Positions 47,980 through 58,940 of a stretch of DNA of 64,000 nucleotides are shown piece by piece. The notes under the pieces were generated by a model. The model saw only the letters and a program-made list of their open reading frames with translations. It did no database searches and was not told the DNA's origin. Source of the stretch: Malaya genurostris (Eukaryota > Arthropoda > Insecta > Diptera > Culicidae). The stretch is from assembly GCF_030247185.1 (NCBI RefSeq), contig NC_080571.1, positions 230,719,666 to 230,783,665 on the forward strand. Direction: 5' to 3'. The translations under genes and the position numbers were made by a program. Numbering within the stretch: the stretch's first letter is position 1; the number at the start of each line of letters is the position of its first letter.

Positions 47980-50150
47980 TCGCACCACTGTGCGACATCG
48001 AGGCTGGTGCTGAATGGAGAAAGATAATTTAGGTACTATCAATCTCCTGAAAGCCAATCGACAATTGAATTTTGCCACGAAAGTGTTGAAAAATAGTTCT
48101 GTGCTTGTCAGTATGAAAATTTCAAAGTATTTCTCCTCTTTAGAATCTGAGTGCGCTGTTTTCCATATCGCGAATTGATTCATAAATGAGATCACAACAC
48201 AACTGAGCACCGATAGAAGATGACGTGCTAAACACAAACGGTCGCGTAACGAAACGAAACGAATCGGGTTTTCAGTATCCAAACAATGGCCATCAGAACG
48301 TTCGCTGGATTCAATCAGTGAATTCTAAGCTAGAAATGGATTTCGCGTTGAAACACTCAACAAATAGGTCATGAAATCAGTCAACCGCAACCTGCTGCGT
48401 TCCCAGAATCAACAGCGAAGGTCCCGCAGAGTATAGTAGTAACCACTGCCGAAAAGCCGTAAACCGTATTCGTTTGGATAATTTTTGTCACAAATAGATA
48501 GACGACCGAAACCGTGGGGATGCCGAACTTGTCGACATGACCGTCCGGTGGACTAATCCGTGCCAGTCCGATTCCTGCTGTGAATTCACGGTATTCGGTC
48601 GGTCCAGTGCTTGTTAAAATATGCGAACATAAACATTTTCTCCATCAACCATCGAGTTTTGAAACCACCAGGGCAAAAGCATTCCTGCAAAAGGGGGCTC
48701 CGAGGGAAGGGTGTCGACGATGGGGCGACGTGATTTAGCATGCGGAACCATCTAACCGAACATGTCGGAAGGTCAGAGTTGGACGATAGCCCGAAACGAT
48801 ACGCTGTCTGCTCAGTGGCAGTTTTCGTCGGCTGGACACTGGACAGGAACAGGAACTGGCACAGTGATGCTGTTGCTGGTGATGATGATTATGCTAACAA
48901 TACGGAGCCGAAAGGTCCTTGCGGTTTTCGCACTTATGTCCATTGCGATTGACCGAGCCGAGTTCCGTATCAGCAGGTCGATTTTCCACTCCTAGAATGG
49001 TACTAGCCAGAGAAATGATTTCTACTAATTTGCTGCCCAGCTGGAAAAGTCATGTCGTGCAGTCCAGCGACCGGTTCATAATCGTGATGGTAGCTGGAAT
49101 GGGTTTTTTTGTTGCGTGTGTCGGGGGTTGTTTCATTTGCGCTTGATGTAATTTGCGGGGTTCCGCCTGATGTCGACATTTTCCCTCGAGGCCAGTAAAT
49201 TTTGCGATCAGAGTTAATGTGTTTTATACTGCACACTAATGACCTAACATGGTTCCTACTGTAAGTGCTAGTGTGATAATTTTATTCGACATTTTTAATT
49301 CTTAGCTCTCAGACATTTTCGAACACCTTCTAATAAGTCACCATATTCTTGTTCTTTTTACAGATTGCATTCATCGAATCAAGGAACTAGCCAAGGTAGG
49401 TACACTCCTTCGTCCGTAAGCAGAGCTAGAAGTCAAAAATTTGCATTGAATTAATTGCATTGCAGCAAAAATACCACGATAACACCGAACAAACGAAACG
49501 ACCCACCCGAAATATGCAATATCCTATTTCGTAAATTTTCCGCCAACCCGTGCATGTTGAAGCGGGGTCGGTATGCCGCCGTTCGGCCAACCTGGGCGCG
49601 ATGGCTGCAGTCCAATAATTCACTGGTTTTTATTATTTGTTTTATCGGGCTCATTTCTGTTTCGCTGACCAACTACAACTAGCTGCCAGTCAACGAGCTC
49701 TGAAAACCGAAACCTCCACAAATTTAAATGCCCCTCGATCGACCCCCAGTGACCGCAACGTGGAAAAACCGAACGCCGCCGGCCGATTTCGAGTCCCACT
49801 CGAATTCGAATGGCACGCGTTCGATGACCTTACCGTGTATGTTCGGCAAGGTACGGGTACGCGCGGCCGGAAATCTGTGGGCCGAAGTCCAGAATGAATG
49901 CTGATCGTAAATAATTACCTGGATGCATACCCGGGCAAATATCATCGTTTAACAGCAACTCGAGCGTTGACTGCATTGAACCGTGGAATGTTAATAGTAT
50001 CAGTCGGACAGAATGGTTACTTGAGTAGAAAAGGTGGGGAGGAGGAGGTGTCACTTACTGCCCTACTCACGTGTTTAATGAAGAATGTATTCCGAGTCAA
50101 CAGAAGACATGAAAAATCAAATTACCTGTAGTTTATTTATGTTTTTCGGG
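47980..50150. other. unique-looking, moderately G+C-rich region
   Basis: No recognised gene or repeat. Overlapping frames at 48740-49146 and 49426-50131 occur on both strands and none shows a domain. A 32-nt exon-like sequence (49364-49395) has good splice signals. It may be intronic or regulatory host DNA. Confidence 0.35.
49364..49395 (+). other. possible 32-nt micro-exon
   Basis: TTGTTCTTTTTACAG precedes and GTAGGTAC follows. The sequence reads CIHRIKELAK in one frame and LHSSNQGTSQ in another. No homology support. Confidence 0.2.
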
Positions 50151-50159
50151 AGGAAATTA

Positions 50160-51056
50160 TCTTAGTTACAGAATTTTTCAATCATTTGATTCTATCTACA
50201 ATTTTAAGTTCCCAACTAGAAATACTCGGATTTGCCGGCTCTATCCTTGTTTGGTTACACTCGTACTTGACCAGCCGTGCAATGATAGTGAAGATTGGAG
50301 ACTGCACGACTTCACCTTTCACCGTCAGCTCTGGTGTCCCTAGAGGGTAGTCATCTCGGACCGTTCCATTTCCTATTTTATTTAAACGATTTAAAGTTCT
50401 CAGTAGATTGCATAAAGTTTTTGCAAATGCAATCGGTCAATATTTCAAACTGTTGTGAAGTCAACAAAATGAAACTAAACCCTTCAAAGTGCACTGTTAT
50501 CTCCTTCAGTCTGAAACGCTCTATCGTGAACTTCGAATTTAATATTTCAGATGCTGTTTAGATCGAAGATCGTCAGTCATGAGTTTTATTAGATTCTAAA
50601 TTATAGAATTCTTTATTTCTAAAGCTCTTTAGGCTTTGTGGTTTCATTTCTAGTATTTCCAAGAACTTTGACTAAGATATTTACTGTCTGTAAGCACTCT
50701 ACTCTACCTCAATACGCTGGAGTAGAGTATGCTTCTGACGTTTGGTCACCATTTTACCTTCGAAAGATTCCAAGTCTTGAAGAAATCCAACGCAAATTCG
50801 TCCGTTTTGCACTTCGTCGTCTTCCGTGGAGAGACCCATTAAACCTTCCGAGCTACGAAGATCGTTGCAAGCTGATTGATTTTGATTTGTCTTTTGTTCG
50901 AAGTGACGTTTGTAGAGTCATTTTTGTTGCTGATTTACTACATGCTCGTATAGACTCGTATAGGTCTCCCACATTTATTACAATAAGATATTCATCGCCG
51001 TACGGTGCGTTTCCTTCCATTCCTTAGAATACCTTCATTTAGAATTAATTATGGTT
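50160..51056 (+). pseudogene. Jockey-like reverse transcriptase, degraded (upstream half)
   Basis: Readable blocks are FGFAGSILVWLHSYLTSRAM-type text, VSSGVPRG (a stop follows where Ser is expected), HLGPFHFLFYLNDLKFSVDC and KMKLNPSKCTVISFSLKRS, all from the RT palm region. The YADD box, expected between the last two blocks, has been deleted. A second piece (50638-51056) reads LEEIQRKFVRFALRRLPWRD and LNLPSYEDRCKLIDFDL, the domain after RT. Several frame changes separate the pieces. Confidence 0.8.
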
Positions 51057-51258
51057 ACACTGAAACCTCCATTTACTAACTAAACGGGGGTTCGTAAATG
51101 GAGGTAGTTCGTAAAAAAAGTTTACGTTATTTGGAATATACTTCGTAAAGAAAGTTTTGTGTAATGAATGTGGAAACCCCCAATTACATAACCATTTTCG
51201 GAACGGATGTGATAAGTGAGAGCAAGAAAATGATGTTTGGGATCGGTTCAAAATCCAA

Positions 51259-52445
51259 GATGGCGACTTCCGGTTTGTCGATATTCCTTAAACATTCTTA
51301 CAATGCGGGTATTTTCGGAATGAGATCGATGAGTAGATGACGTAAAACAAATGTTTTAAGTAGTTCGTAAATCCAAGATGGCGACTTCCGGTTTGTCGAT
51401 ATTCTTTAAAAACCTTTAAAATGTGGGTACTTTCGGAATGAGATTGATGAGTAGATGACGGAAAACGATGTTTGAAGTATTTCGGAAATCCAAGATGGCG
51501 ACTTCCGGTTTGTCGATATTCCTTAAAAACCCTTACAATGTGGGTATTTTCGGAACGGGATTGATGAGTAGATGACGGAAAACGATGTTTGAAGTAGTTC
51601 GGAAATCCAAGATGGCGACTTCCGGTTTGTCGATATTCCATAAAAACCTTTCCAATGTGGGTATTTTCGGAACGGGATTGATGAGTAGTTGACGGAAACG
51701 ATGTTTGATGTGGTTTGGATATCTATGATGGCGACTTCGGGTTTGTCGATATTCCTTAAAAACCTTTCCAATGTGGGTATTTTCGGAACGGGATTGATGA
51801 GTAGTTGACGGAAAAAGATGTTTGAAATGATTTGTAAATCAAAGATGGCGACTTCCGGTTTGTCGATATTCCATAAAAACCCATACAATGTGGGTATTTT
51901 CGGAACGGGATTGATGAGTAGATGACGGAAAACGATGTTTGAAGTAGTTCGGAAATCCAAGATGGCGACTTCCGGTTTGTCGATATTCCATAAAAACCTT
52001 TCCAATGTGGGTATTTTCGGAACGGGATTGATGAGTAGATGACGGAAAACGATGTTTGAAGCAGTTCGGAAATCCGAGATGGCGACTTCCGGTTTGTCGA
52101 TATTTTTTAAAAACCTTTACAATGTGAGTATTTTCGGAACGGTATTGATGAGTAGTTGACGGAAAACGATGTTTGAAATGATTTGTAAATCCAAGATGGC
52201 GACTTCCGGTTTGTCGATATTCCTTAAAAACCCTTACAATGTGGGTATTTTCGGAATGGGATCGATGAGTAGATGACGGAAAACGATGTTTGAAGTAGTT
52301 CGGAAATCCAAGATGGCGACTTCCGGTTTGTCGATATTCCTTACAAATCTTTACAATGTGGGTATTTTCGGAACGGGATTGATGAGTAGTTGACGGAAAA
52401 CGATGTTTGAAGTGGTATGTAAATCTAAGATAGCGTCTTCTGGTT
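51259..52445 (+). repeat. 117-bp minisatellite, about 11 units
   Basis: The word GATGGCGACTTCCGGTTTGT starts at 51259, 51377, 51494, 51611, 51727 (one substitution), 51844, 51961, 52078, 52195 and 52312, with a degenerate unit at 52429. The spacing is 116-118, almost always 117. Because 117 is a multiple of three, stop-free frames run through several units (for example minus strand 51523-52005), but these are a by-product of the period. Confidence 0.97.
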
Positions 52446-52449
52446 TATA

Positions 52450-52960
52450 AATATTCCTAAAAACCCTTACAACATTCTAAAAATTAATATTGAGTCGAAA
52501 AGTTCCTTTATCAGGAAGAAGAGGATGCCATACTGAAGAGGTGTACATTGTTTCATCCGATTCGGGGAAAGTCGATCCTGCCAGTTTATCTGCTATTTAT
52601 TTCTGGAATTGCTCATAAATGTTAGAAATTGAGTGTCATGTGGTTGTTTAACTGACTCTTACCACTTGAGCCAAATAATATCCCTTTTCTCAATGACTTA
52701 CAAAATGTTAAATCATATTTCGACGGGCCAGTTGACATGAGATTTTGACAAGTTTAAATAAAAATAAATGTGTCGTGATGAGAGTAACAGTACTTTTTTC
52801 GACTTTATCACGTACACTAAAACAACTGAAATTATAAGTGTTACACTGAAAATAAAAAAATTTAAGAACACGGTCATTGATTTGAAACCAAATTTTTATG
52901 TTCGTGGTTGTTTCCAAATATTAGATTGAGACTCAATTGGTCAATAAAATATTGAAAGTA
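52450..52960. other. non-coding interior of the TA-flanked element
   Basis: A+T-rich, with no gene or repeat recognised. It may be the remnant of the original element core. Confidence 0.4.
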
Positions 52961-52962
52961 TA

Positions 52963-53903
52963 CAGGGTCCGGCACTCGAAGTGTAACCAATTAAAAAGGC
53001 CATAAATTCAGTTTGGAAAATTACTTTTACTTAATTCAAAGTAAAAAATGTGTAAAAATAATACAAAATTCAGAATCAATTCACTTTTGCTCGATATGAC
53101 CACCTTTTGCCTTGACTTGATGACTTGAGAGAGCGAAGGAGTTGCTTCGTTTGGCCGAATGTGACTTGCAGGTATTTTGGCCCACTCGCGGACAATAACT
53201 TTTTTCAGCGCCTCGAGACTGGTGTATCTTTTAGTTCGTACTTTGCTCTCCAAAATGGCCCAAAGAGAATAATCCATTGGATTCGCATCTGGTGAATTCG
53301 AGAGCCATTGTGTGGACGTGATGAAGTTCGGAACGTTGTTTTTCAGCCATTCTTGGTTCACTCGAGCTTTGTGAGACGGTGCCGAGTTCTGCTGAAACGT
53401 CCATGGCCTGCCACCGAAATGTTTGTCTGCCCACGGCTTCAAAGCAACCTCCAGAATACTTTCCCGATAATATGTCGCATCTACCTTGACGCCAGGCTCG
53501 ATGAAAACGATTGGAGAGCGCCCATCTGCGGTTACAGCGGCCCAAACCATTATCTGTTGCGGGTGCTGCCTCCTGGTGGCCAATCGATGACTCAAATTCT
53601 CGTACGAACGGTCGGTCAAGTAAACCCTATCGTTTTGAGAGTTTACGAATTGCTCAATTGAAAAAATTTTCTCGTCAGAAAATACAATGTTCGGAAATTG
53701 ACCGCTTTCGGCAAAACGAAGCAACTTTAACGCTCTCTCAAGTCAAGATTTTTTTTTCGCGTTCACTTTTGGCAAAATGCTTTCTTGCGCTTGTAAACAA
53801 TACAACTCCGAACTGTCATTTAGCAAATTTCTAGAGAGCTGATGCCCGTGCGTCAGCTGCGCGAGCGGTCTGAAGTTGGTTACACTTCGAGTGCCGGACC
53901 CTG
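52963..53903 (-). mobile_element. DD37D mariner element, internally deleted
   Basis: The ends CAGGGTCCGGCACTCGAAGT and its inverted copy (about 27 bp) lie between TA dinucleotides (52961-52962, 53904-53905). At 941 bp it is shorter than a full element because the 5' third of the gene is missing. Confidence 0.93.
53008..53724 (-). pseudogene. DD37D mariner transposase catalytic part, N-terminus missing
   Basis: A 238-codon open frame reads IVFSDEKIFSIEQFVNSQND (first Asp near residue 17), QQIMVWAAVTADGRSP, then WTFQQNSAPSHKARV, where the second Asp of the usual QQDxAPxH motif is Asn, and SPDANPMDYSLWAILESK (third Asp). The altered position and the third Asp are 37 residues apart, hence DD37D. 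The DNA-binding domain is missing upstream, where sequence runs directly to the terminal repeat. With the second catalytic Asp replaced it should be inactive even though the frame is open. Confidence 0.9.
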
Positions 53904-54084
53904 TACAATATAACTATAACAATATAAAATTATTATACCTGTTCAGACGTCTACTTGTTATGGTCATTTCGAAAATATAGTACAATATTCAAACAATAAG
54001 GATTAGCAGGAAACACCTTTGTCAGAAGCTTAACTTTTTTTAAACGATATATAATCATATCGTAATGATCGTCAAAGAAAACCG

Positions 54085-54500
54085 ATACAACTGAACTCAC
54101 CATTTTGATTTTTGAAGCGCTTTCAAACATAATTCCCCGGTATATACTCATCAAACCCGTCCCGAAAAAACCCATATTGTAAATGTTTTTAAGCAATATC
54201 AAAGAACCGGAAGATGCCATCTTGGATTTCCGAACCACTTCAAACATCGTTTTCCGTCATCTACTCATCAATCCCGTTCCGAAAATACCAACATTGTATG
54301 GGTTTTTATGGAATATCGACAAACCGGAAGTCGCCATCTTTGATTTACAAATCATTTCAAACATCGTTTTCCGTCAACTACTCATCAATCCCGTTCCGAA
54401 AATACCCATATTGTAAAGATTTTTAAGGAATATCGACAAACCGGAAGTCGCCATCTTGGATTTCCGAACCACTTCAAACATTGTTTTCCGTCATCTACTC
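54085..54500 (-). repeat. 117-bp minisatellite, inverted array, about 4 units
   Basis: The reverse complement of the left-array unit. GCCATC starts at 54216, 54333 and 54450, exactly 117 apart, with a decayed unit at 54099. Unit sequences are close to those of the left array. Confidence 0.95.
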
Positions 54501-54693
54501 ATCCCCTACCGAAAATACCCATATTGTAGTAATTTCCATGAAGCCGGAGATTGTTTTCATTGGATGCAAAAACCTCTTTTTACGAAGTTGGTTCGTAAAA
54601 AAAGTTTACGTTATTTGGGATTTGGTTCGTAAAAAGAGTTACGTAAAAAGAGGTAACGTAAAAAAAGTGTTCGTAAACGGTGGTTTGGGTGTA

Positions 54694-55010
54694 TTACGAA
54701 CGTTTGACTAGTATGTGCCGCAAATTGAATAACTGTTTCAATGTATTTGACCTTCATAATTCTTGTAATGTTGAAAAAGCTGATAATTATCTGTCTCGGT
54801 AGGTTCTAGTAACTAGAATAGTTTATATAGTATTAGTTTTCTCTTATCATGGTATAATTTCTAAGTTTTAGTTTGAGTAATTATGTTTCATTTGGATCAT
54901 TGTAATCTGTTGATGCAAAAGAAGACGAGGTTTTATGCCTGTTGGAGAGAAAGTTTTAACTAAACTAGCTACAGTGGGCTTTTCCCTACTCCACAATAAA
55001 CAATTAAAAA
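54694..55010 (+). pseudogene. Jockey-like ORF end and 3' UTR (downstream half)
   Basis: After the insertion the frame continues YERLTSMCRKLNNCFNVFD...LSR to a stop near 54801, then about 210 bases of 3' UTR ending 'ccacaataaacaattaaaaa'. The Y-E-R-L block corresponds to the GYFEPI block of the fragment at 12427-12753. Confidence 0.75.
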
Positions 55011-55034
55011 TTTACGGGGTCGTTAAATAACCTA

Positions 55035-55200
55035 AATATTATTGAAATTTTTCAAGGGATTTTTGCAAAATCACTTCTCAAAAGTAAGGCTAGAGTTGAA
55101 ATGTCAAACTGATAATGCAACTTGTTTTATTTGTTCATAAATAACGCTTATGCAAAATTTGAGCCAAGTCGAAAAATACCAAATAAAATTTCAAAAAATC
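55035..55200 (+). repeat. direct repeat, left copy
   Basis: The text 'ggatttttgcaaaatcacttctcaaaagtaaggctagag' and 'tatgcaaaatttgagccaa' recurs at 56178-56340 in the same orientation, 1.14 kb away, with moderate divergence. Confidence 0.7.
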
Positions 55201-55460
55201 TATCACTTGCGATAGAATTGCTCAATTTCAACATGATTGTTCTCAGTCAGAAAGCGTTAGGAGCGACGTCAGTAACATCAATAGAAACAATGGACTCAAA
55301 CGTTCCAAAATACATACAAAAAGGTCATATTGATATTTTCAAATAATCAATCTCGAGAATTGACGTGGCCCCAATTAACTAGATATTGATTGGTTCTGTT
55401 AAATATATTATGAAGAAATATCACGAGATAATGAACAGCATTAGAAGACATATATTTACT

Positions 55461-55764
55461 CTTAGCATTGAAGTTAATTTTGATGAAGGAAGAACCGACG
55501 AGTTGTATGAAATAATTGAGCAGCTCAAATAGAAGTTTTCCAGTCAAGGTACGACAAGGGCTGAACAATTTCAACTCTTAACTGTACAGCCGAGAAAATG
55601 AAGAAATCATTTAATACGACGATATATACGTCAACGCAGCAGCCAGTTGACTAGATAAACATATGTGGGACACTGTTATGCAATTTTACGAGGATGATGA
55701 AACCATCCGATCAATGCCTGGTCAACGTGATTGTGTAATAATTAAGAAGGGCGGAAAACGCTAA
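55461..55764 (+). pseudogene. fragment of an insect transposon-associated protein (family not named)
   Basis: In one frame: SIEVNFDEGRTDELYEIIEQ, stop, KFSSQGTTRAEQFQLLTVQP, stop (55461-55601). About 60 bases later comes an ATG frame MWDTVMQFYEDDETIRSMPG with QRDCVIIKKGGKR. This combination ('NFDEGRT..LYE', 'TTRAEQ.Q.L', 'FY.DDE.SR.MPG.RD') resembles a protein I associate with repetitive insect ORFs, but I cannot name the superfamily with confidence. Two in-frame stops and a missing middle show it is dead. It lies between the two direct repeats, so these may delimit the element. Confidence 0.5.
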
Positions 55765-55769
55765 GCAGT

Positions 55770-56177
55770 TCAACCAAGCACCAAGCAACCACCACATTGC
55801 GAGAAGACTACAACCGATTTAAGGAATTGAATATTTTTCCCGAAATTGCTCTCAATGCGCTGTATCTCGAGAATGGTAGCATATACCGCAATTTTGATTG
55901 ACATGTTTTTAATTTTAAAATTTAGCGTTTTTTCACAAAATTTTGTTGAAAAATATATATGAATTTTTTTTCAAGATTTTCAAAAATTTACATTGTTCAG
56001 AAATTTGGTATTATTTCCCCGTTATTAAAATTTTACAGTATTTTATTTAGAAACTCAGCTATAAAAATATAAAAGTACATTTTTGAGTAAAAAATCAAGC
56101 CAAATTTTACCAAACAAACAATTACCTGAAACATTGCACAAGATACCAAATCGATCGGACCCACCGTTTCTGGCATA
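55770..56177. other. A/T-rich stretch, no gene seen
   Basis: Low-complexity A/T runs ('aaaatttagcgttttttcacaaaattttg') without a recognised feature. Confidence 0.45.
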
Positions 56178-56340
56178 TATATTATTAACATTTTAAAAGG
56201 ATTTTTGCTTAGTCCCTTCTTAAAAGTAAGGCTAGAGTGAAAATGAGCAATTTACGATACAAATTGTCTCTTTTGACCATAAAGAATGAGTATGCAAAAT
56301 TTGAGCCAAATAATAAAATACATAGCAAAATTATTCCATA
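56178..56340 (+). repeat. direct repeat, right copy
   Basis: The partner of 55035-55200. Shared text includes 'ggatttttgc', 'aaaagtaaggctagag' and 'tatgcaaaatttgagccaa'. Confidence 0.7.
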
Positions 56341-56818
56341 CTTTTTTGACAATTTAGAATACAAATGTTAAATCGACATACACACATATAATTATATGCT
56401 TTTGGTAGAGTAATCATTTCTCTACGATTGTTAATAATATTTTGTGATTAAATCTCATAACAAGCATGTTATGACCCTTTTTTCCGAAGCGTAATTTTTT
56501 TTACCATTTGGCCCCACCATAAGGTAAAATGGTAGGCGGGTGGAGTAAAATTGAAAACCAAGTCTGTTGCGCTCCGAAACAATGCTTCGATGCAAATGCA
56601 ACTATATAAGGAAAAAATAGAAGTTACTATTGACTTGTGGATCAAGTTTGAAGATCAAATATCTGATACTTCCTGTTCCGGAGATGTGATCATATAAGTG
56701 ACATATTCGTCAAACCGCACTTTTCTGTACGCTCACTTTGCTCGGAGATGGCTCAACCGATTGCAACAAGCTTAGACTTACACCCAAACAATTGAGGCTT
56801 CGATTTTTTTGAAAGCTA

Positions 56819-57321
56819 CTGAAGGGTGAGGTTTTTGACACATCACGCATGAATTGTATCTTGTGTCACTATCAAACTTATTCAGTTTGATCTATAATTT
56901 AATCATAAATGGACGCTGCAAAGTTAGAAAAATTGTATTCAGCGACGAATTGTGTTCATTTCCGTGTTGAATGGATATGTCAAAAAAGCAAAATGCCGCA
57001 TCTGGAATGAAGACCAACCAAAAGTATTGCAAGAGCTTCCAATGCAACTCCGAAAAAGTCACTATTTGGTGTGGATTTTAGGCCGGTTGCATTATTCGTG
57101 AAATACCGGCCGATATGTTGAAGAGAGTGTGCCCAAATTTTACCTTGCGCATGAGCCGTCTAAATCGGAGCCGCGGACAACATTTGCATGAAACCACATT
57201 CAAACATTGAATTATATTGATAGTTCTATCGATACCAATAAAGATTTCGTCAATTTTTTTTCAATTTTTGGTGACTTTTTAGAAAATTGAATCCTATACC
57301 TCTTAAAAAATCACCCTTCAT
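56819..57321 (+). mobile_element. internally deleted DD41D-like mariner remnant
   Basis: The ends TGAAGGGTGAGGTTTTTGA and minus-strand TGAAGGGTGATTTTTTAAGA share their core with the DD41D element at 8666. TA lies outside each. Coding text: CRIWNEDQPKVLQELPMQ, then after a frame change a jump to EIPADMLKRVCPNF, LRMSRLNRSRGQHLHE and TTFK. The catalytic second and third Asp regions are deleted and the length is only about 500 bp. Confidence 0.8.
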
Positions 57322-57324
57322 TAG

Positions 57325-58572
57325 ATTATTGCTCAAGTTCGATGAGCATATGAGCCACTCTTTCGGTTCTGGTTTGGTTCGGTTCGTTTGAGTAAAGCCA
57401 CCGACAAATGGCACTTTTTTCTATCTGCACAACGATCAAGATCAAAGGAATTATTTTCAAAATGTTTGCTTTGAGGAATGCTATCGATTATGTGTTGTAA
57501 GTGCTGAGTCATACTTTTGTTATCTATCCAAATAAATCTGAATGAATTTGGATAAAAAATGAGCCCAAATTGGGGCGATAAGAAGTTATCTAGTTATATG
57601 TGGTCTACAGGTGCAAAAATCGGCAGCAAAAACAGTGCGAAAATTGTGAATCATTTCCTCAGCTTTCAAGGGAATGATTCACAATTTTCGAAATTTAATG
57701 GATGTTTGAATTTCCTCACCTTTGCTGCTTCGCTTCCGGAATTGAAACAGTGTAATTGCACTAAAGATTGACTTATTGATGACAAATATTTTTTACCATA
57801 CAATTAAATAACGCGGAACAAATTAGATTAAAAAATGTAACGTACAGAATTTTTGATGTCGATTACTTCATATCGGAGATTGCATCAAAATCAAAACGCT
57901 GTACGGGATTAATTTCTTACATTCAGAAGGGCCAAATTGTGCAATTCTATGCGATATTAAACACTGTTCTGAGCATTTTTCTCGAACGCGAAGCAGTTAA
58001 ACGCCTGCTTTATTCGCTCTCGTTTGGTGCGAAATTCACACTGCGAATAGTGCACAAAACTAATCAAATTATTATATATTTGCACTATAATGGTCTTTTT
58101 TCTCTACGATTTGAGAAAAAGCAATCTTTATAGTTCCTTAGATAACATCTGGAACCATTAGAAGGGCTGATTTTCATAAAGTTCTCCATCGCTCTCCACT
58201 TTTTGTTGCATATTGCTTCAATGCAAACGACCAGCAGCACGATGATGCAATCGATCTTCTTTGAAGGGAAACCGGCTATGCGAGCGTTCCGCAATTGATT
58301 CAATACTGAATTGAATTCTTGATACTGGAACTGGAATTGAGATCAGGACCGGAACCAACCGGAATGATGCACTTGCGACATATATCAAGTGTAACCTTCT
58401 ATACCTACTCAGGTACGAGAAAGGCGTCGTTACTTTTCTTTATCGATACTCGTCGATACCAAACATTTCAGAAAGCTATAATTTTGAATTACTTGTGATT
58501 ATGTCATACAATTCAAAATGTTATCATAAATTCATGATCATATTTCCGATGGCATGTAGCAAAAATTATGAT
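57325..58572. other. unassigned A+T-rich stretch
   Basis: No supported gene. 'gataccaaacatttcagaaagctataattttgaattacttgtg' near 58456 is a piece of the 17485/63125 repeat. 'gagaaaggcgtcgttac' near 58412 may be a modular-repeat end. Confidence 0.35.
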
Positions 58573-58608
58573 AATAAAGACTGTCCCAAAAAGTATGGAC
58601 GCAACCAA

Positions 58609-58820
58609 AAAGCAAAGCAAAGTTCTGGCATTACATTCCTTTTCTTGAAATTTGGCCTTTCTGTTTCAACAGACTTCGCAGCCGATTCTTAGTGTACAGA
58701 ATCATTGCATGGCTAGTACTATGGATCCTACTGACACTAAGAATCCTTCCAGGTCGGGACTCGAACATACGACAACTGGCTTATAAGGCCAGCGTCCTAT
58801 GCATTGAACCGCCAATCCGG
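58609..58820 (-). mobile_element. tRNA-derived SINE inside DD37E copy D
   Basis: On the minus strand it begins 'cccggattggcggttcaatgcataggac', with the anticodon stem CTGGC/GCCAG around CTTATAA (TAT, Ile-like), box B-like TGTTCGAGTCCCG, then a tRNA-unrelated body 'ggaaggattcttagtgtcagtaggatcc' and a tail 'gctttgctttttggtt'. Related heads lie at 22921-22990 and 14455-14515. A clear target duplication was not found. Confidence 0.8.
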
Positions 58821-58940
58821 GACCGCTGTCATTTCTCAATGGCTAAGAATCTGTCAATTTTTATTGCTGCGTCCTGTTGTTTACACTCTTCTCTATCCAT
58901 TTGTGCAGTTGTTTTTACGTTATCATTAGTTTGTTTCGAA

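Larger units (their letters stand above)
51058..54691. mobile_element. 3.6-kb TA-flanked element carrying opposed 117-bp minisatellite arrays
   Basis: The ends are imperfect inverted repeats, CACTGAAACCTCCATTTAC and, from the right, CACCCAAACCACCGTTTAC (15 of 19 identical). TA lies on both sides (51056-51057, 54692-54693). Removing the element plus one TA rejoins the Jockey-like frame exactly: ...RINYGY then YERLTSMCRKLNN. Subterminal 'ttcgtaaa' words repeat at both ends. No transposase of its own was found, and the mariner inside is a later guest. TA target, subterminal repeats and CACTG/CAGT-like ends recall pogo/Tigger-type elements, but that is inference. Confidence 0.82.
50160..55010 (+). 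mobile_element. Jockey-like non-LTR retrotransposon fragment, interrupted
   Basis: Reverse transcriptase and C-terminal coding remnants occur at 50160-51056, continue at 54692-54795 after a 3.6-kb insertion, and are followed by a 3' UTR ('gttttatgcctgttggagagaaag', 'gtgggcttttccctactccacaataaa') and an A-rich end near 55010. The 5' part is missing. The 3' end matches the fragment at 11590-11732. Confidence 0.8.
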
